From Acidimicrobiia bacterium (GTDB lineage: Bacteria; Actinomycetota; Acidimicrobiia; Acidimicrobiales; AC-14): a stretch of DNA of 64,000 bases. The notes beneath the pieces are model-generated. The model saw nothing but the letters and a program-made list of their open reading frames with translations, ran no database searches and was not told the DNA's origin. Below are positions 24,036 through 33,114 of this stretch, piece after piece. The stretch covers positions 1 to 64,000 of the forward strand of contig JAHFUP010000014.1 in NCBI GenBank assembly GCA_023265025.1, given 5' to 3'. Position 1 is the first letter of the stretch, and each line of letters starts with the position of its first letter. The position numbers were made by a program, and so were the translations under genes.

Positions 24036-25370
24036 ATGAGGATCGTTGTCGTCGGTGGTGGTGCGGCCGGCATCGGCGCGGCCGGCGCGGCCAAGGGCAC
24101 CGACAAGAGCGCCGAGGTCGTCGTCTACACCGAGTACGAGGACGCGGCCTACAGCCCCTGCGGCATCCCCTACGTGCACGGCAAGGAGATCGCCGACTTC
24201 CAGTCGCTCTTCCTCGCCACCAAGGAGTCGTACCGGGAGGCCGGCATCGACATCCACTACGAGACCGCGGTCACCGGCCTCGACGTGGCGAAACGGACCG
24301 TCACAGTCAAAGGCGAGGGCGACGTGTCGTGGGACCGCCTGATCCTGGGCACCGGCTTCAACTACGCCGACCCCGGCGTGCCCGGCACCGACCTCGACGG
24401 CCTGTACTACGTGAAGAACATCCGCGAGGCCATCGAGTGGGACAAGGTCCTGGACAACACCAAGGTCGCGGTGGTGATCGAGGCGTCGCCGCTGGGCCTG
24501 GAGATGGTCACCGCCCTGGCCCACCGCGGCATCGAGACCCATCTGGTCGACCACCACCCGTGGGCGCTGGCCGAGGCCACCGACCCCGACATCGCCGCCC
24601 CGGTCGAGGAGTCGTGGGCCGAGATGGGCGTCAAGATGCACTTCAACACCAAGCTCGAAGCCTTCGTCGGCGACGGCGCCGGCAAGGTCCGGGCCGTCAA
24701 GACCGATCAGGGCGAGCTGCCCGCCGACCTGGTGGTGGTCTGCACCAAGAAGCAGCCCAACACCACGCTGGCCGCCCGCGCCGGGCTCAAGACCGGCTCC
24801 ACCGGCGGCATCGTCGTCGACGAGCGGATGGCTACGTCGGTCCCCGGCATCTTCGCCGCCGGCGACTGCATCGAGATCCCCCACGGCGTCAGCAACGTCC
24901 CGATCCAGGGCCTCTCCGGCAGCCACGCCTACGCCCAGGGCAAGGTCGCGGGCACGAACGCCGCCGGCGGGAAACGGGCCTACCAGCCGGTGTACGTTCC
25001 GTGGGGCATGGTGGCGGGCAAGTGGATGATCGGTGGCGTGTCCTTCGGCGAGACGCTGGCCACCGCCCTGGGGGTGCCGTTCGTGCTCGGCCAGGCCACA
25101 GGGATCTCGCGGGCCCGGTACTACCCGGGCGTGAGGAAGATCAAGGTCAAGCTGCTGGCCGAGCCGGGCAGCCTCAAGCTCATCGGCGCCCAGATGGTCG
25201 GCCAGGAAGGGATCAAGGAGCGGGCCGACTTCCTCGCCATGTGCGTGAAGACCGGCATCACCCTCACCGACCTGGCGTACATGGAGAACGTCTACTCGCC
25301 GCCCATCGGCGCCCTCAATGAGCCCATCGCGGTCGCGGCCCAGAACGGCCTGAACTCGTTGAAGTCCTGA
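24036..25370 (+). CDS. FAD-dependent CoA-disulfide-reductase/NADH-oxidase-like protein
   Basis: 444 residues from the ATG at 24036. IVVVGGGAAGIGAAGAAKG is the FAD Rossmann motif, SPCGIPY holds the redox Cys42 used by CoA-disulfide reductases and Npx-type NADH oxidases, and SVPGIFAAGDCIEI binds FAD. The middle NAD(P) domain has VVIEASPLGLEM where GGGxxG is usual, so nucleotide binding there may be altered. It is the first gene of the operon with nitrile hydratase. It may keep thiols or a per/polysulfide carrier in the right redox state, but the substrate is unknown. Confidence 0.85.
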   Translation: MRIVVVGGGAAGIGAAGAAKGTDKSAEVVVYTEYEDAAYSPCGIPYVHGKEIADFQSLFLATKESYREAGIDIHYETAVTGLDVAKRTVTVKGEGDVSWDRLILGTGFNYADPGVPGTDLDGLYYVKNIREAIEWDKVLDNTKVAVVIEASPLGLEMVTALAHRGIETHLVDHHPWALAEATDPDIAAPVEESWAEMGVKMHFNTKLEAFVGDGAGKVRAVKTDQGELPADLVVVCTKKQPNTTLAARAGLKTGSTGGIVVDERMATSVPGIFAAGDCIEIPHGVSNVPIQGLSGSHAYAQGKVAGTNAAGGKRAYQPVYVPWGMVAGKWMIGGVSFGETLATALGVPFVLGQATGISRARYYPGVRKIKVKLLAEPGSLKLIGAQMVGQEGIKERADFLAMCVKTGITLTDLAYMENVYSPPIGALNEPIAVAAQNGLNSLKS

Positions 25371-25371
25371 C

Positions 25372-25707
25372 ATGGCGACCTCGTTCCCGCGCTGGTTGCG
25401 TCAGAACTCCGAGCACTACCTGATGATGGACGCCCAGCGCCGGATGGCCACCAAGTACGGCCGCCAGCCGCCCCCGAAGCCGCACGGCCTCACCGAGCGG
25501 TTCTGGCTGAGCGTGTTCGCCCCCGTCTACCGGCTGCTGCCCTGGAAGATGCGCAGCTTCACCATGCAGTTGATGCCCGGCAGCCACCGCCAGCACTGGA
25601 GCCGGCCGGCGGTGCGAGGGGTTCCCGCGGTCGGCCCGACCGGCCCGGAACCACGGGTTCCACCAAGAGCTACACCCGAGACAGTTCCCGAAACCGGAGG
25701 AGAGTAG
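25372..25707 (+). CDS. Small protein of unknown function in the nitrile hydratase operon
   Basis: 111 residues, basic. The first 75 residues are helical with many aromatic and basic residues (FWLSVFAPVYRLLPWKMRSF), perhaps peripheral to the membrane; the rest is Pro-rich and probably disordered. It starts 1 base after the flavoprotein stop and ends exactly where the next gene begins, so it is clearly part of the operon. No family recognised. Confidence 0.7.
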   Translation: MATSFPRWLRQNSEHYLMMDAQRRMATKYGRQPPPKPHGLTERFWLSVFAPVYRLLPWKMRSFTMQLMPGSHRQHWSRPAVRGVPAVGPTGPEPRVPPRATPETVPETGGE

Positions 25708-26196
25708 ATGCCCAAGACCGTGAACGTCGACCGTCCCGCAGACGGCGAGGTCCTGTACAACACCGACGAGAAGATCTTCCCGGACCTCAAGGCCGAACCC
25801 GGCGAGAAGGCCTTCGTCTTCATCCACACCGTCCCCTACGAGGGCTCGGTGGCGCTCGTCAACCTGCTGACCTCGACCCGCCTCGTGCGCAAGGGCTTCG
25901 ACGTCAGCATCATCCTGTACGGGCCGGGCGTGCTCCTCGCCTCCGGCACCCGCGGCTTCCCCGCTGTCGGCCAGGAGGCCTTCCCCGGCCACATGGCCAT
26001 CAACAACCAGATCAAGACCCTCATCAAGGAGGGGGCGACGATCTACGCCTGCCGCTTCGCCATGGGCGCCCTCTACGGCTTCCGCGAGGACGACCTCATC
26101 GAGGGCGTCAAGCCCTTCCACCCGCTGGACGTGCTCGACTCCGCCCTCACCGCGTGGCGGGCCGGCGCCTTCCAGATCAACACCTGGACGGTCTGA
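25708..26196 (+). CDS. DsrE-like protein resembling the MSMEG_0572 nitrogen-starvation family
   Basis: 162 residues. [57 protein letters not shown] and the end INTWTV match my memory of the MSMEG_0572 family, which has a DsrE-like fold and is the first gene (NitB) of the Nit1C cluster required for growth on cyanide as nitrogen source. The single Cys in YACRFAM sits where DsrE proteins carry sulfur. Here it precedes nitrile hydratase rather than nitrilase. GGAGGAGAGT gives a strong ribosome site. Role unknown; a sulfur- or cyanide-handling step is possible. Confidence 0.75.
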   Translation: MPKTVNVDRPADGEVLYNTDEKIFPDLKAEPGEKAFVFIHTVPYEGSVALVNLLTSTRLVRKGFDVSIILYGPGVLLASGTRGFPAVGQEAFPGHMAINNQIKTLIKEGATIYACRFAMGALYGFREDDLIEGVKPFHPLDVLDSALTAWRAGAFQINTWTV

Positions 26197-26215
26197 GCTT
26201 CCCGTTCCCGTTCTG

Positions 26216-26253
26216 GCACTCCCCTCGGCCAGGATGTTGGTCGAGGGGAGTGC
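26216..26253 (+). terminator. Hairpin between the DsrE-like and nitrile hydratase genes
   Basis: GCACTCCCCTCGGCC and its reverse complement with one G-U pair, 15 bases each, 8-base loop, followed by TCTCTTC. It lies in the middle of the operon and may partly terminate or protect mRNA so that the two parts are made in different amounts. Confidence 0.7.
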
Positions 26254-26288
26254 TCTCTTCACGCAGCACATTCATCTGGAGGTGATCC

Positions 26289-26951
26289 ATGGACACCATC
26301 GCCGACATGGGCGGCATGCAGGGCCTCGGGCCGGTGCAGCTCACGCCGCCGGACGATCCGCCGTTCCACGAGGAGTGGGAGCGCCGGGCCTTCGCCATGG
26401 CCCTGCTCTCCATGCGGGTGTCGGGCACCAACCTCGACGCCTTCCGCCACGCCCTCAACCGCCAGCACCCCCTCGACTACCTGGCGGACGGTTACTACGG
26501 CCGGTGGCTGAACTGTGCCGAGAACCTGCTCACCGACAGCTCGATCATCGCCCCCGGCGCCGTCGAGGCTCGGGCCCGCACGCTGGCCGGCGAGGACGTC
26601 GAGGAGCCGCCGGCGCCCGAGCCGAACAAGCCCGACTACGCGCCCACCGCCGGCGGCTCGCTACGCCAGATCGACACGCCCCCGAAGTTCGCCGTGGGCG
26701 ACCGGGTGCGGGCCAAGGACATCCACCCGATCGGCCACACCCGCCTGGCCCGCTACCTCCGCGGGCGGGTGGGCATCGTCGAGATCCTGCAGCCAGCGGC
26801 GCTGCTGCCCGATACCCACGCCCACTTCCTGGGCGAGAACGCCCAGCACGTCTACAACGTGTCCTTCACCTCCGACGAGCTGTGGGGCCCGGAGGCGGAG
26901 CCGTTCGAGCTGCGCTACGACCTGTACGAGGACTACCTGGAGCCCGCATGA
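26289..26951 (+). CDS. nthB: Nitrile hydratase beta subunit
   Basis: 220 residues. [17 protein letters not shown] is the standard beta-subunit start, followed by the helical domain ([14 protein letters not shown]) and the C-terminal SH3-like barrel ([20 protein letters not shown], and [13 protein letters not shown]). With the alpha subunit it hydrates nitriles to amides. The beta-alpha-activator order is that of cobalt enzymes. GGAGGTGATCC gives an excellent ribosome site. It overlaps the alpha gene by 4 bases. Confidence 0.95.
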   Translation: MDTIADMGGMQGLGPVQLTPPDDPPFHEEWERRAFAMALLSMRVSGTNLDAFRHALNRQHPLDYLADGYYGRWLNCAENLLTDSSIIAPGAVEARARTLAGEDVEEPPAPEPNKPDYAPTAGGSLRQIDTPPKFAVGDRVRAKDIHPIGHTRLARYLRGRVGIVEILQPAALLPDTHAHFLGENAQHVYNVSFTSDELWGPEAEPFELRYDLYEDYLEPA

Positions 26952-27538
26952 CACACGAGACCACGCGTCTGCCCATCGCCCTGCGCACCGAGGCCCTGGA
27001 GTCGATCCTGCTGGAGCGCCAGCTCGTCGACCCCAAGGTCATGGACACCTACATCCGCATGTACGAGTCCGACATCGGCCCGCTCAACGGGGCCAAGGTC
27101 GTGGCCAAGGCGTGGGTCGACCCCGAGTACAAGGCCCGCCTGCTCGCCGAGGGCACCAGCGCCATCGCCGAGCTGGGGTTCAAGGGCCCCCAGGGGGAGC
27201 ACATCGTCGTCGTGGAGAACACGCCGGCGGTGCACAACGCGGTCGTCTGCACGCTCTGCTCCTGCTACCCGTGGCCGGTCCTCGGCCTGCCGCCGACCTG
27301 GTACAAGGACCCCGCCTATCGCGCCCGCATGGTGCGCGAGCCCCGCGCCCTGCTGGCCGAGATGGGCCTCACCCTCGACGAGAACGTCGACGTCCGCGTC
27401 TGGGACAGCAGCTCCGAGGTCCGCTACATGATCCTGCCCGAGCGGCCGGCGGGTACCGAGAACCTCTCGGAGGAGGAGCTGGCCGCCCTGGTCACACGCG
27501 ACGCGATGGTGGGCGTGGCCAAGGTCGCCGCACCGTGA
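26948..27538 (+). CDS. nthA: Nitrile hydratase alpha subunit, cobalt type
   Basis: 196 residues. VCTLCSC at residues 100-106 is the metal-binding loop (Cys101, Cys104, Cys106); Thr at the second position marks the cobalt type, while iron enzymes have Ser. [19 protein letters not shown] follows as in all alpha subunits, and [20 protein letters not shown] near the end. Two of the cysteines are normally oxidised after translation. The gene overlaps its neighbours on both sides (ATGA, GTGA), so subunits and activator are made together. Confidence 0.95.
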   Translation: MTHETTRLPIALRTEALESILLERQLVDPKVMDTYIRMYESDIGPLNGAKVVAKAWVDPEYKARLLAEGTSAIAELGFKGPQGEHIVVVENTPAVHNAVVCTLCSCYPWPVLGLPPTWYKDPAYRARMVREPRALLAEMGLTLDENVDVRVWDSSSEVRYMILPERPAGTENLSEEELAALVTRDAMVGVAKVAAP

Positions 27539-27897
27539 CCGCGCCGGCCCCGACCGCTGTCCTCGACGTCGACGGTCCCGCCGCCCCACCCCGTAGCAAC
27601 GGGGAGCTGGTCTTCGCCGCGCCGTGGGAGAGCCGGGCCTTCGGCCTGGCCATGGCCCTGCACGCCGGCGGTGTCTTCGACTGGGAGGACTTCCGCCGCC
27701 AACTCATCGCCGCCGTCGCTGAGGCCGAGCGTGAGGCCGACGAGCCGTTCAGCTACTACCGGTGCTGGCTGCTGGCGCTCGAGCGGGTGCTGGCCGCCGG
27801 CGGCGTGGTCAGCACCGAGCAGCTGCTCGACCGGGCCGAGGAGCTCGACGCCCGCCCCGCCGGCCACGACCATGACGGGCACGATCACGAGCACTGA
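27535..27897 (+). CDS. Nitrile hydratase activator/metallochaperone
   Basis: 120 residues from a GTG overlapping the alpha stop. It resembles the N-terminal helical domain of the beta subunit ([35 protein letters not shown]), as do the known P14K/NhlE-type activators that insert cobalt or exchange alpha subunits. The tail [11 protein letters not shown] is His-rich and probably binds cobalt. The end overlaps the OsmC gene by 26 bases. Confidence 0.85.
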   Translation: MTAPAPTAVLDVDGPAAPPRSNGELVFAAPWESRAFGLAMALHAGGVFDWEDFRRQLIAAVAEAEREADEPFSYYRCWLLALERVLAAGGVVSTEQLLDRAEELDARPAGHDHDGHDHEH

Positions 27898-28297
27898 CCG
27901 TCCCAAGACCCTCTCGGTCGACGCCACGTGGGAGGGCGGCTACCGCTGCCGGGTGCAGGCCCGGGACCACGTGATGATCGTCGACGAGCCGACGACCGCC
28001 GGCGGCGCCGACGCCGGCCCCCACCCCACCGAGGTCTTCCTGGCCTCGGTGGCCTCGTGCTTCACGCTGGCCGTCTACCACGTCGCCCACAAGCGGGGTG
28101 TCGAGCTCGCCGACCTGGCCGTGCGCGCCGTCGGCACCTACGACGGCCCCAGGTTCGTCCACGTGCGGGTCGAGGTCACCTCCACCCATCCCCACGACGA
28201 GCTCGAACCGCTGCTCCAGCGGGCCTCGGCGGTCTGCTACGTGTCCAACACCATGCGGTCGGTCGACGATATCGAGGTCGTGCTCACGTCGTCCTAG
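27872..28297 (+). CDS. OsmC-family thiol peroxidase-like protein
   Basis: 141 residues. Two Cys, Cys63 in ASVASCFTLAVYHVA and Cys122 in ASAVCYVSNTMRSV, are the peroxidatic and resolving pair of OsmC/Ohr proteins. Starts inside the activator gene, so it belongs to the nitrile hydratase operon. It may reduce organic peroxides and protect the Cys-sulfenate site or its redox partner; that link is inferred from position. Confidence 0.85.
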   Translation: MTGTITSTDRPKTLSVDATWEGGYRCRVQARDHVMIVDEPTTAGGADAGPHPTEVFLASVASCFTLAVYHVAHKRGVELADLAVRAVGTYDGPRFVHVRVEVTSTHPHDELEPLLQRASAVCYVSNTMRSVDDIEVVLTSS

Positions 28298-28406
28298 ATC
28301 CGGAGCAGCCGGTATGTTGCGGGCGCACACATTCACCGCCCCCGTGCACCAGAGCCCCGACGCAGCCGCGATACCTCCGATGACCACCCCCGCCTACCAT
28401 CGCCCG

Positions 28407-30407
28407 ATGCTGCTGGGGGGTAGGACGCACGGGTCATGGGCCGCGCTGGCCGGCGTGCTGGGTGTCCTGGTCGCCATGGCGTGGAGCCCGGCTCCCGCCC
28501 AGGCCCACGCGCTCCTGGTGGCGTCGATCCCCGCCGACGGCGAGAGCGTCGACGTCTCGCCGGCGCAGGTGCTGCTGACGTTCACCGAGGTTCCGGACCT
28601 GAAGCTGACGACCATCCACGTCGTGGACTCGACCGGCAAGCAGCTGGAGACCGGTCCGGTGGTGCCGGTGCCGGGGCAATCGACCCAGGTGAGCGTGGGC
28701 GTCGGGACGCTGCCGAAGGGCGTCTACACGACCACCTGGCGGACCACCTCGGCCTCGGACGGCCACACCACCGCGGGCTCGGTCGCGTTCGGGGTGGGCG
28801 TGCCCGCGGTCGCCGCCGGCACGAACGGCACGGCCAGCGCGGTGAAGTCGCCGCCGCCCACCGCGATCGGGATCGCCGGGCGCTGGCTGTTCTACGTCGG
28901 GGCGGTGCTGATGCTCGGAGCCACCGTCGTCGGCGTCTTCGTCGCCGCCGACATCCGCACCGTGCCGGGGCGCGCCGTCCTCGCCGCCTGGTCGGCGGCC
29001 GCCGGCGGGCTGGCGCTGACCATCGTCGATCAGCGGGCCAAGGCCGAGACCAGCCTGGGCAACCTGCTCTCGTCGTCGACCGGCCACAAGCTGCTCACCG
29101 AGGTGGCGGCGGTCTCCCTCGCCGGCGTGGCCGTGGGCTGGTCGGTCATCAGGCCGAGCCGGCGGGCGCTGCTGGCCGTCGGGGCCGGCGCCGCCGCGGT
29201 GATGCTCGGCCGCACGCTCGCTGGCCACGCCGACTCGTCCACGGTCCGTTGGTTCACGGTGAGCGTGCACTGGGCCCACCTCGTCTCCGTCGGGGCGTGG
29301 GTCGGTGGCCTGCTCTGGCTGCTGGTCGCCATCAAGCGGGGCGACCCCGGCCAGGGCCGCGGCCTGGCCCGTCGCTTCTCGTCGGTGGCGGGCGTGACGC
29401 TGGCCGTCGTCGCCGTCTCCGGGACCCTGCGCGCGGTGAACCTGGTGGGCGCCTGGAACCGGCTGACGGGCACGGACTTCGGCGTTGCCCTCCTGGTGAA
29501 GCTCGCCCTGTTCGCCGGGCTCGTCGGCCTGGGCGCGGTCAGCCGCTTCCGCCACGTCCCCGCGGTCGCCACCGCCGGCCTGGGCCGGCTCCGGGGCGTG
29601 GTGCGGGGCGAGGTGGCCATCGCCGCCGGCGTCCTCGGCGCGACCGCGGTCCTCGCCGGGCTGCCGCCGTCGGCCATCCTCGCCGCCGCGTCCCGATCCA
29701 CCGCGCCGGCGACGGTCGTCGTGAGCGGCAACGACTACGCCACCTCGGTGCGAGTGCGGCTGGTGGTGAGCCCCGGGCTGCCCGGCCCAAACCGGTTCGA
29801 CGCCACCGTGTCGGACTACGACTCGGGCCAGCCCGTGCCCGCCGAGGCGGTGTCGCTCCGCTTCCAGATCAAGGACTTCCCCGACGTGGCGCCGGCCACC
29901 CTCGATCTCACCCGCACCGAGAACGGCCGGTGGGGCGCATTCGGGCGACCCCTGTCGATCGACGGACGCTGGACGGTCACGGCCATGGTCCAGACCGCGA
30001 CGGACGCCGTCGAGGTGCCGATGGAGCTGGTCCCCCGCAAGCCCGACACGTCGGCCACGCCCGTGGCCGGATCCGATGCCGCCGGGGCGTGCGGGCAAGG
30101 CAAGCCCGACGACGCCGTCACCGTGACCTGGGACTCCGACCCCAACCCGCCCAAGGCCGAGGGGGCGGTCCTACAGCTCACCGTGCGCCGTGACGGGCGG
30201 GTGGTAACGGGCGCCAAGGTGTGCGTGGCCGCCGACATGCCCGACATGCAGCACCCCGGCATCACCAAGGTGACCAAGGAGGTCGGCGCCGGCCGCTACG
30301 ACGCCGAGTTGAAGTTCGGCATGCCCGGGGCGTGGGCCGCGTCGATCACCATCGCCGAGCCGGGGCGGTCGTCGGTGCTCGTGCCTCTCAAGCTCGAGGT
30401 GAAGTAG
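28407..30407 (+). CDS. CopC-CopD fusion with C-terminal Ig-like domain
   Basis: 666 residues from the ATG at 28407. A signal peptide ends at AQA, so the mature protein begins with the His of HALLVASIPADGES, the copper-binding N-terminus of CopC. TTWRTTSASDGHTTAGS gives the other ligands. Residues 150-430 hold about eight membrane helices of the CopD type (WFTVSVHWAHLVSVGAWVGG), followed by an outside part of about 200 residues with CGQGK and MPDMQHPGITKV, like FixH/YtkA domains. It probably imports or handles copper. TACCAT 6 bases before the ATG suggests a leaderless start. Confidence 0.85.
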   Translation: MLLGGRTHGSWAALAGVLGVLVAMAWSPAPAQAHALLVASIPADGESVDVSPAQVLLTFTEVPDLKLTTIHVVDSTGKQLETGPVVPVPGQSTQVSVGVGTLPKGVYTTTWRTTSASDGHTTAGSVAFGVGVPAVAAGTNGTASAVKSPPPTAIGIAGRWLFYVGAVLMLGATVVGVFVAADIRTVPGRAVLAAWSAAAGGLALTIVDQRAKAETSLGNLLSSSTGHKLLTEVAAVSLAGVAVGWSVIRPSRRALLAVGAGAAAVMLGRTLAGHADSSTVRWFTVSVHWAHLVSVGAWVGGLLWLLVAIKRGDPGQGRGLARRFSSVAGVTLAVVAVSGTLRAVNLVGAWNRLTGTDFGVALLVKLALFAGLVGLGAVSRFRHVPAVATAGLGRLRGVVRGEVAIAAGVLGATAVLAGLPPSAILAAASRSTAPATVVVSGNDYATSVRVRLVVSPGLPGPNRFDATVSDYDSGQPVPAEAVSLRFQIKDFPDVAPATLDLTRTENGRWGAFGRPLSIDGRWTVTAMVQTATDAVEVPMELVPRKPDTSATPVAGSDAAGACGQGKPDDAVTVTWDSDPNPPKAEGAVLQLTVRRDGRVVTGAKVCVAADMPDMQHPGITKVTKEVGAGRYDAELKFGMPGAWAASITIAEPGRSSVLVPLKLEVK

Positions 30408-30440
30408 ACCGCGTTCCCCGGCGGAGTTGGGGATTCGTTG

Positions 30441-30459
30441 GGCGCCCTTTGGGGGCGCC
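30441..30459 (+). terminator. Hairpin terminator after CopC-CopD
   Basis: GGCGCCC-TTTGG-GGGCGCC, 7 base-pair GC stem, 33 bases after the stop codon. Confidence 0.6.
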
Positions 30460-30571
30460 TTGGGCCGCAGGCGGGATGCTGGGTGGGCGAACGAAGGACA
30501 GGCACACCCGTGGACGTCACCGAACACGTGATGATGGTTGCGACGGGCGGGACGGCCGGTCGGTCGTTCGC

Positions 30572-32269
30572 ATGAGAATCCAGATGGGTCACGGCGTCAC
30601 CGCCCGGGGTGAACCGGATGGGCTGGCGGTCCGGATGGTGGCCCGCCTCCGGGTCGCGGTGGCGATCGGCGTGGCCGCCGCCGGCTCCTTCCTCCCCGAC
30701 ATGGCCGGCCGGCGGGCCTGGCTGTTCCTGATCATCGGCCTGGCATGGGTGCCGTGGGCGGGTGTCGTGCTCCTCGCCGCCGACGGCGACTCGAAAAGGC
30801 TGCGGTTGTGGGGAGGCCCGGTCGGGGACCTGCTCGTGCTGTTCGCCGTGCAGGTCCTCGCCCCGGGGATGGCCAACGCCGCACTCCCCGGCTACGCGGC
30901 CGTCGTGGCCTTCGCGGCCTACACCGGCGGGAGGGGGTTCGCCTCGTTCCTCGCCGCCGGCGCGCTCACCCTGGCCCTGGCTGCCCAGCAGTTGGGCCCG
31001 GCGTCCGCGCTCGACAACTCGGCCGCCGCGCTCCTCGGGGCCGTGCTGGTCGCGCTCGTGCTGCTCCTCGACCGCACCGCCGGCCTGCAACACCAGGCCC
31101 AGGCCCACTCCGCCCGGGTGGAAGGCCGGTCCGACGCCATCCTGGCCCACATCGCCGACGGGGTCATGGTGACCGACGCCAGCAGCCGGCTCACCCAATG
31201 CAACCCGGCACTCGGGCGGCTCCTCGGACGGGCGGAGGGCAGCCTCGTCGGCCTCTCCTGCTCGCAGGTGCTCGGGTTGCGGGCCGGCGAGCGGGCCCTG
31301 GACTGCTCCGGAGGCTGCGCCCTGCTCGCCGGCGGCAGCCACGGCGACGCCGCCCTGGGACGGGAGGTCTGGCGGGCCGAGGCCGACGGGCGCCGGCAGC
31401 CGCTCCTCGCCAACGCGGTGGCCGTCGGACATGCCGACGGATCGCAGGAGGTCGTGCACTCCCTGCGCGACATCACCAAGGTCAAGCAGGCCGACGAGGC
31501 CAAGACCCTGTTCCTGGCCACCGCCTCGCACGAGTTGCGGACACCCCTCACCGTGATCAACGGCTTTGCCAGCGCCCTGCGCAGTGAGCCGGACACGGAC
31601 CCCGTCATGCGGGACCGGGCCCTGGACGCCATCGAGCGTCGCAGCCTGGAGCTGACGCGGATCATCGACCGGCTTCTGCTGTCCAGCCGCATCGAGGCTG
31701 GTCGCGTCGACCTCAAGCTGCGGGCCACCGATCTCCGCCCCCTCCTCCGTGAGCGGACCGAGGCACTGGCCGCCGCCACCCGCCGCCGGGTCGACCTGGA
31801 GATCGACGACGACCTCCCCGACGTCCGGGCCGACGTCCAGGCCCTGGTGACCGTCGTCGACCACCTGCTCGACAACGCCATCAAATACTCGCCGGGCGGG
31901 GAGCCGGTCGCGCTCCGGGCCCGGCTGACCGGCGGTCAGGTCCGCGTCGAGGTGGCCGACGCCGGGGTGGGCATGGACGCCGACCAGCTGGCCCACTGCT
32001 TCGAGAAGTTCTGGCAGGCGGAGTCCACCGACGTCCGCCGCTTCGGCGGCACCGGCATCGGCCTCTACATCGTCCGCTCGCTCGTCGATGCGATGAAGGG
32101 CGACATCGAGGTAACGAGCGTGCTCGGCGCCGGCTCCACGTTCGGCGTGGTCCTCCGCGTCGCCGGCGACGACGCTCCCCGGGACGAGGACCCGGTGCCG
32201 GCCGGCGAGCCGTCGGTCATCCGGGAGTTCATGCGCCAGATCGGCGTGCCCATGAGGGTGGACGCATGA
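30572..32269 (+). CDS. Membrane histidine kinase with PAS domain
   Basis: 565 residues from the ATG at 30572. Five or six membrane helices fill residues 20-165. A PAS domain follows (HIADGVMVTDASSRLTQCNP), with an insertion rich in Cys (GERALDCSGGCALL), then the HisKA box ATASHELRTPLTVINGF with the phosphorylated His, and the ATPase boxes DNAIKYSPGG, DAGVGMD and FGGTGIGLYIV. No response regulator is adjacent, so it is an orphan kinase. The signal is unknown; it follows the copper gene. Confidence 0.9.
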   Translation: MRIQMGHGVTARGEPDGLAVRMVARLRVAVAIGVAAAGSFLPDMAGRRAWLFLIIGLAWVPWAGVVLLAADGDSKRLRLWGGPVGDLLVLFAVQVLAPGMANAALPGYAAVVAFAAYTGGRGFASFLAAGALTLALAAQQLGPASALDNSAAALLGAVLVALVLLLDRTAGLQHQAQAHSARVEGRSDAILAHIADGVMVTDASSRLTQCNPALGRLLGRAEGSLVGLSCSQVLGLRAGERALDCSGGCALLAGGSHGDAALGREVWRAEADGRRQPLLANAVAVGHADGSQEVVHSLRDITKVKQADEAKTLFLATASHELRTPLTVINGFASALRSEPDTDPVMRDRALDAIERRSLELTRIIDRLLLSSRIEAGRVDLKLRATDLRPLLRERTEALAAATRRRVDLEIDDDLPDVRADVQALVTVVDHLLDNAIKYSPGGEPVALRARLTGGQVRVEVADAGVGMDADQLAHCFEKFWQAESTDVRRFGGTGIGLYIVRSLVDAMKGDIEVTSVLGAGSTFGVVLRVAGDDAPRDEDPVPAGEPSVIREFMRQIGVPMRVDA

Positions 32270-32330
32270 CCGGCCCGGGAGGCCGGTCCAGCAAGCACTC
32301 ACTGGGCCGTCCCTCGAAGAGGGTGGACCA

Positions 32331-33107
32331 GTGACAGTCGTGGCCGTCGCCGCCCTCAACCTCCTGCTGGGCGTCGTGTACATCAGCTACGGCGTCATGA
32401 CGATCATCGACCTGCGCCGGGGCTGGGACCAGCGGGGCTTCTCCCATTTCGGGCTGGCGTGGATCGCCATGGCCTTCACCTGCGGGCCCCACCACTTCGA
32501 GCACGGGCTGCACGTCGCCCTGGCCGGCCGGGCCGGGGGTCCCCTCGACCTCTTCGCCGTCATCGTCGGGCTTCCCGCCGGCGTCATCTGGTTCCTGCTG
32601 CGGGTCGAGGCGCTGACCGGCGGCCGGGGCGACCGGTTCATCTCCCACACCCCTCGCTGGGTGGCCGCCCTGCCGGCGGTGAGCGTGGCCTACGTGGTGC
32701 TTCTGGTGGGGGCCGCCGGCGCCATCCTGCGTCACGGCGCCGAGTTCGGTCCCAAAATGACGCCGAACGTCCTCCTCCTCGCCGTGTACTTCCTCATCGG
32801 CTACTACCTGCTGCGCACCCAGCTCCGCAACCACGGGCCCCTCGGCGGGTGGTCGGTCTCCGGCCTGTCGCTGACGTTCGTCTTCCCGACGTGCGGGCTG
32901 ATGCACATCGCCTTCGTGGTGTACGCAGCCTCGGGCCGGTACGCGGTCGACACCCACGGCCTCGTGATCGACTGGCTGGCCGTCCCTGCCGCCCTGTACT
33001 TCGTCTGGGTCGTCCGGTCGATGATCTACCTCCAGACATTCGAGGACTGGAACCGCTCCAGCGCGGGCACGGTGCCCGAGCCGGAGCTCGAGCCGGTGAA
33101 CGCCTAG
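32331..33107 (+). CDS. Seven-helix membrane protein of unknown function
   Basis: 258 residues with about seven hydrophobic helices. The second and third carry GPHHFEHGLHVA, a cluster of His residues that could bind a metal or haem, and another His is in GLMHIAFVVYA. GTG start at 32331, 61 bases after the kinase gene, with which it is probably co-transcribed; it could be the kinase partner or a metal-related membrane protein. The C-terminal 20 residues are acidic and cytoplasmic. No family recognised. Confidence 0.75.
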   Translation: MTVVAVAALNLLLGVVYISYGVMTIIDLRRGWDQRGFSHFGLAWIAMAFTCGPHHFEHGLHVALAGRAGGPLDLFAVIVGLPAGVIWFLLRVEALTGGRGDRFISHTPRWVAALPAVSVAYVVLLVGAAGAILRHGAEFGPKMTPNVLLLAVYFLIGYYLLRTQLRNHGPLGGWSVSGLSLTFVFPTCGLMHIAFVVYAASGRYAVDTHGLVIDWLAVPAALYFVWVVRSMIYLQTFEDWNRSSAGTVPEPELEPVNA

Positions 33108-33114
33108 CCGACGC

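Noticed and set aside
24003-25373. 456-codon minus-strand frame over the flavoprotein
   Set aside because: Antisense to a gene with clear FAD motifs; sequence is rich in Gly, Asp, Val and His as expected from a shadow.
30296-32383. 695-codon minus-strand frame over the histidine kinase
   Set aside because: Shadow of the kinase, which has all its catalytic boxes on the plus strand.
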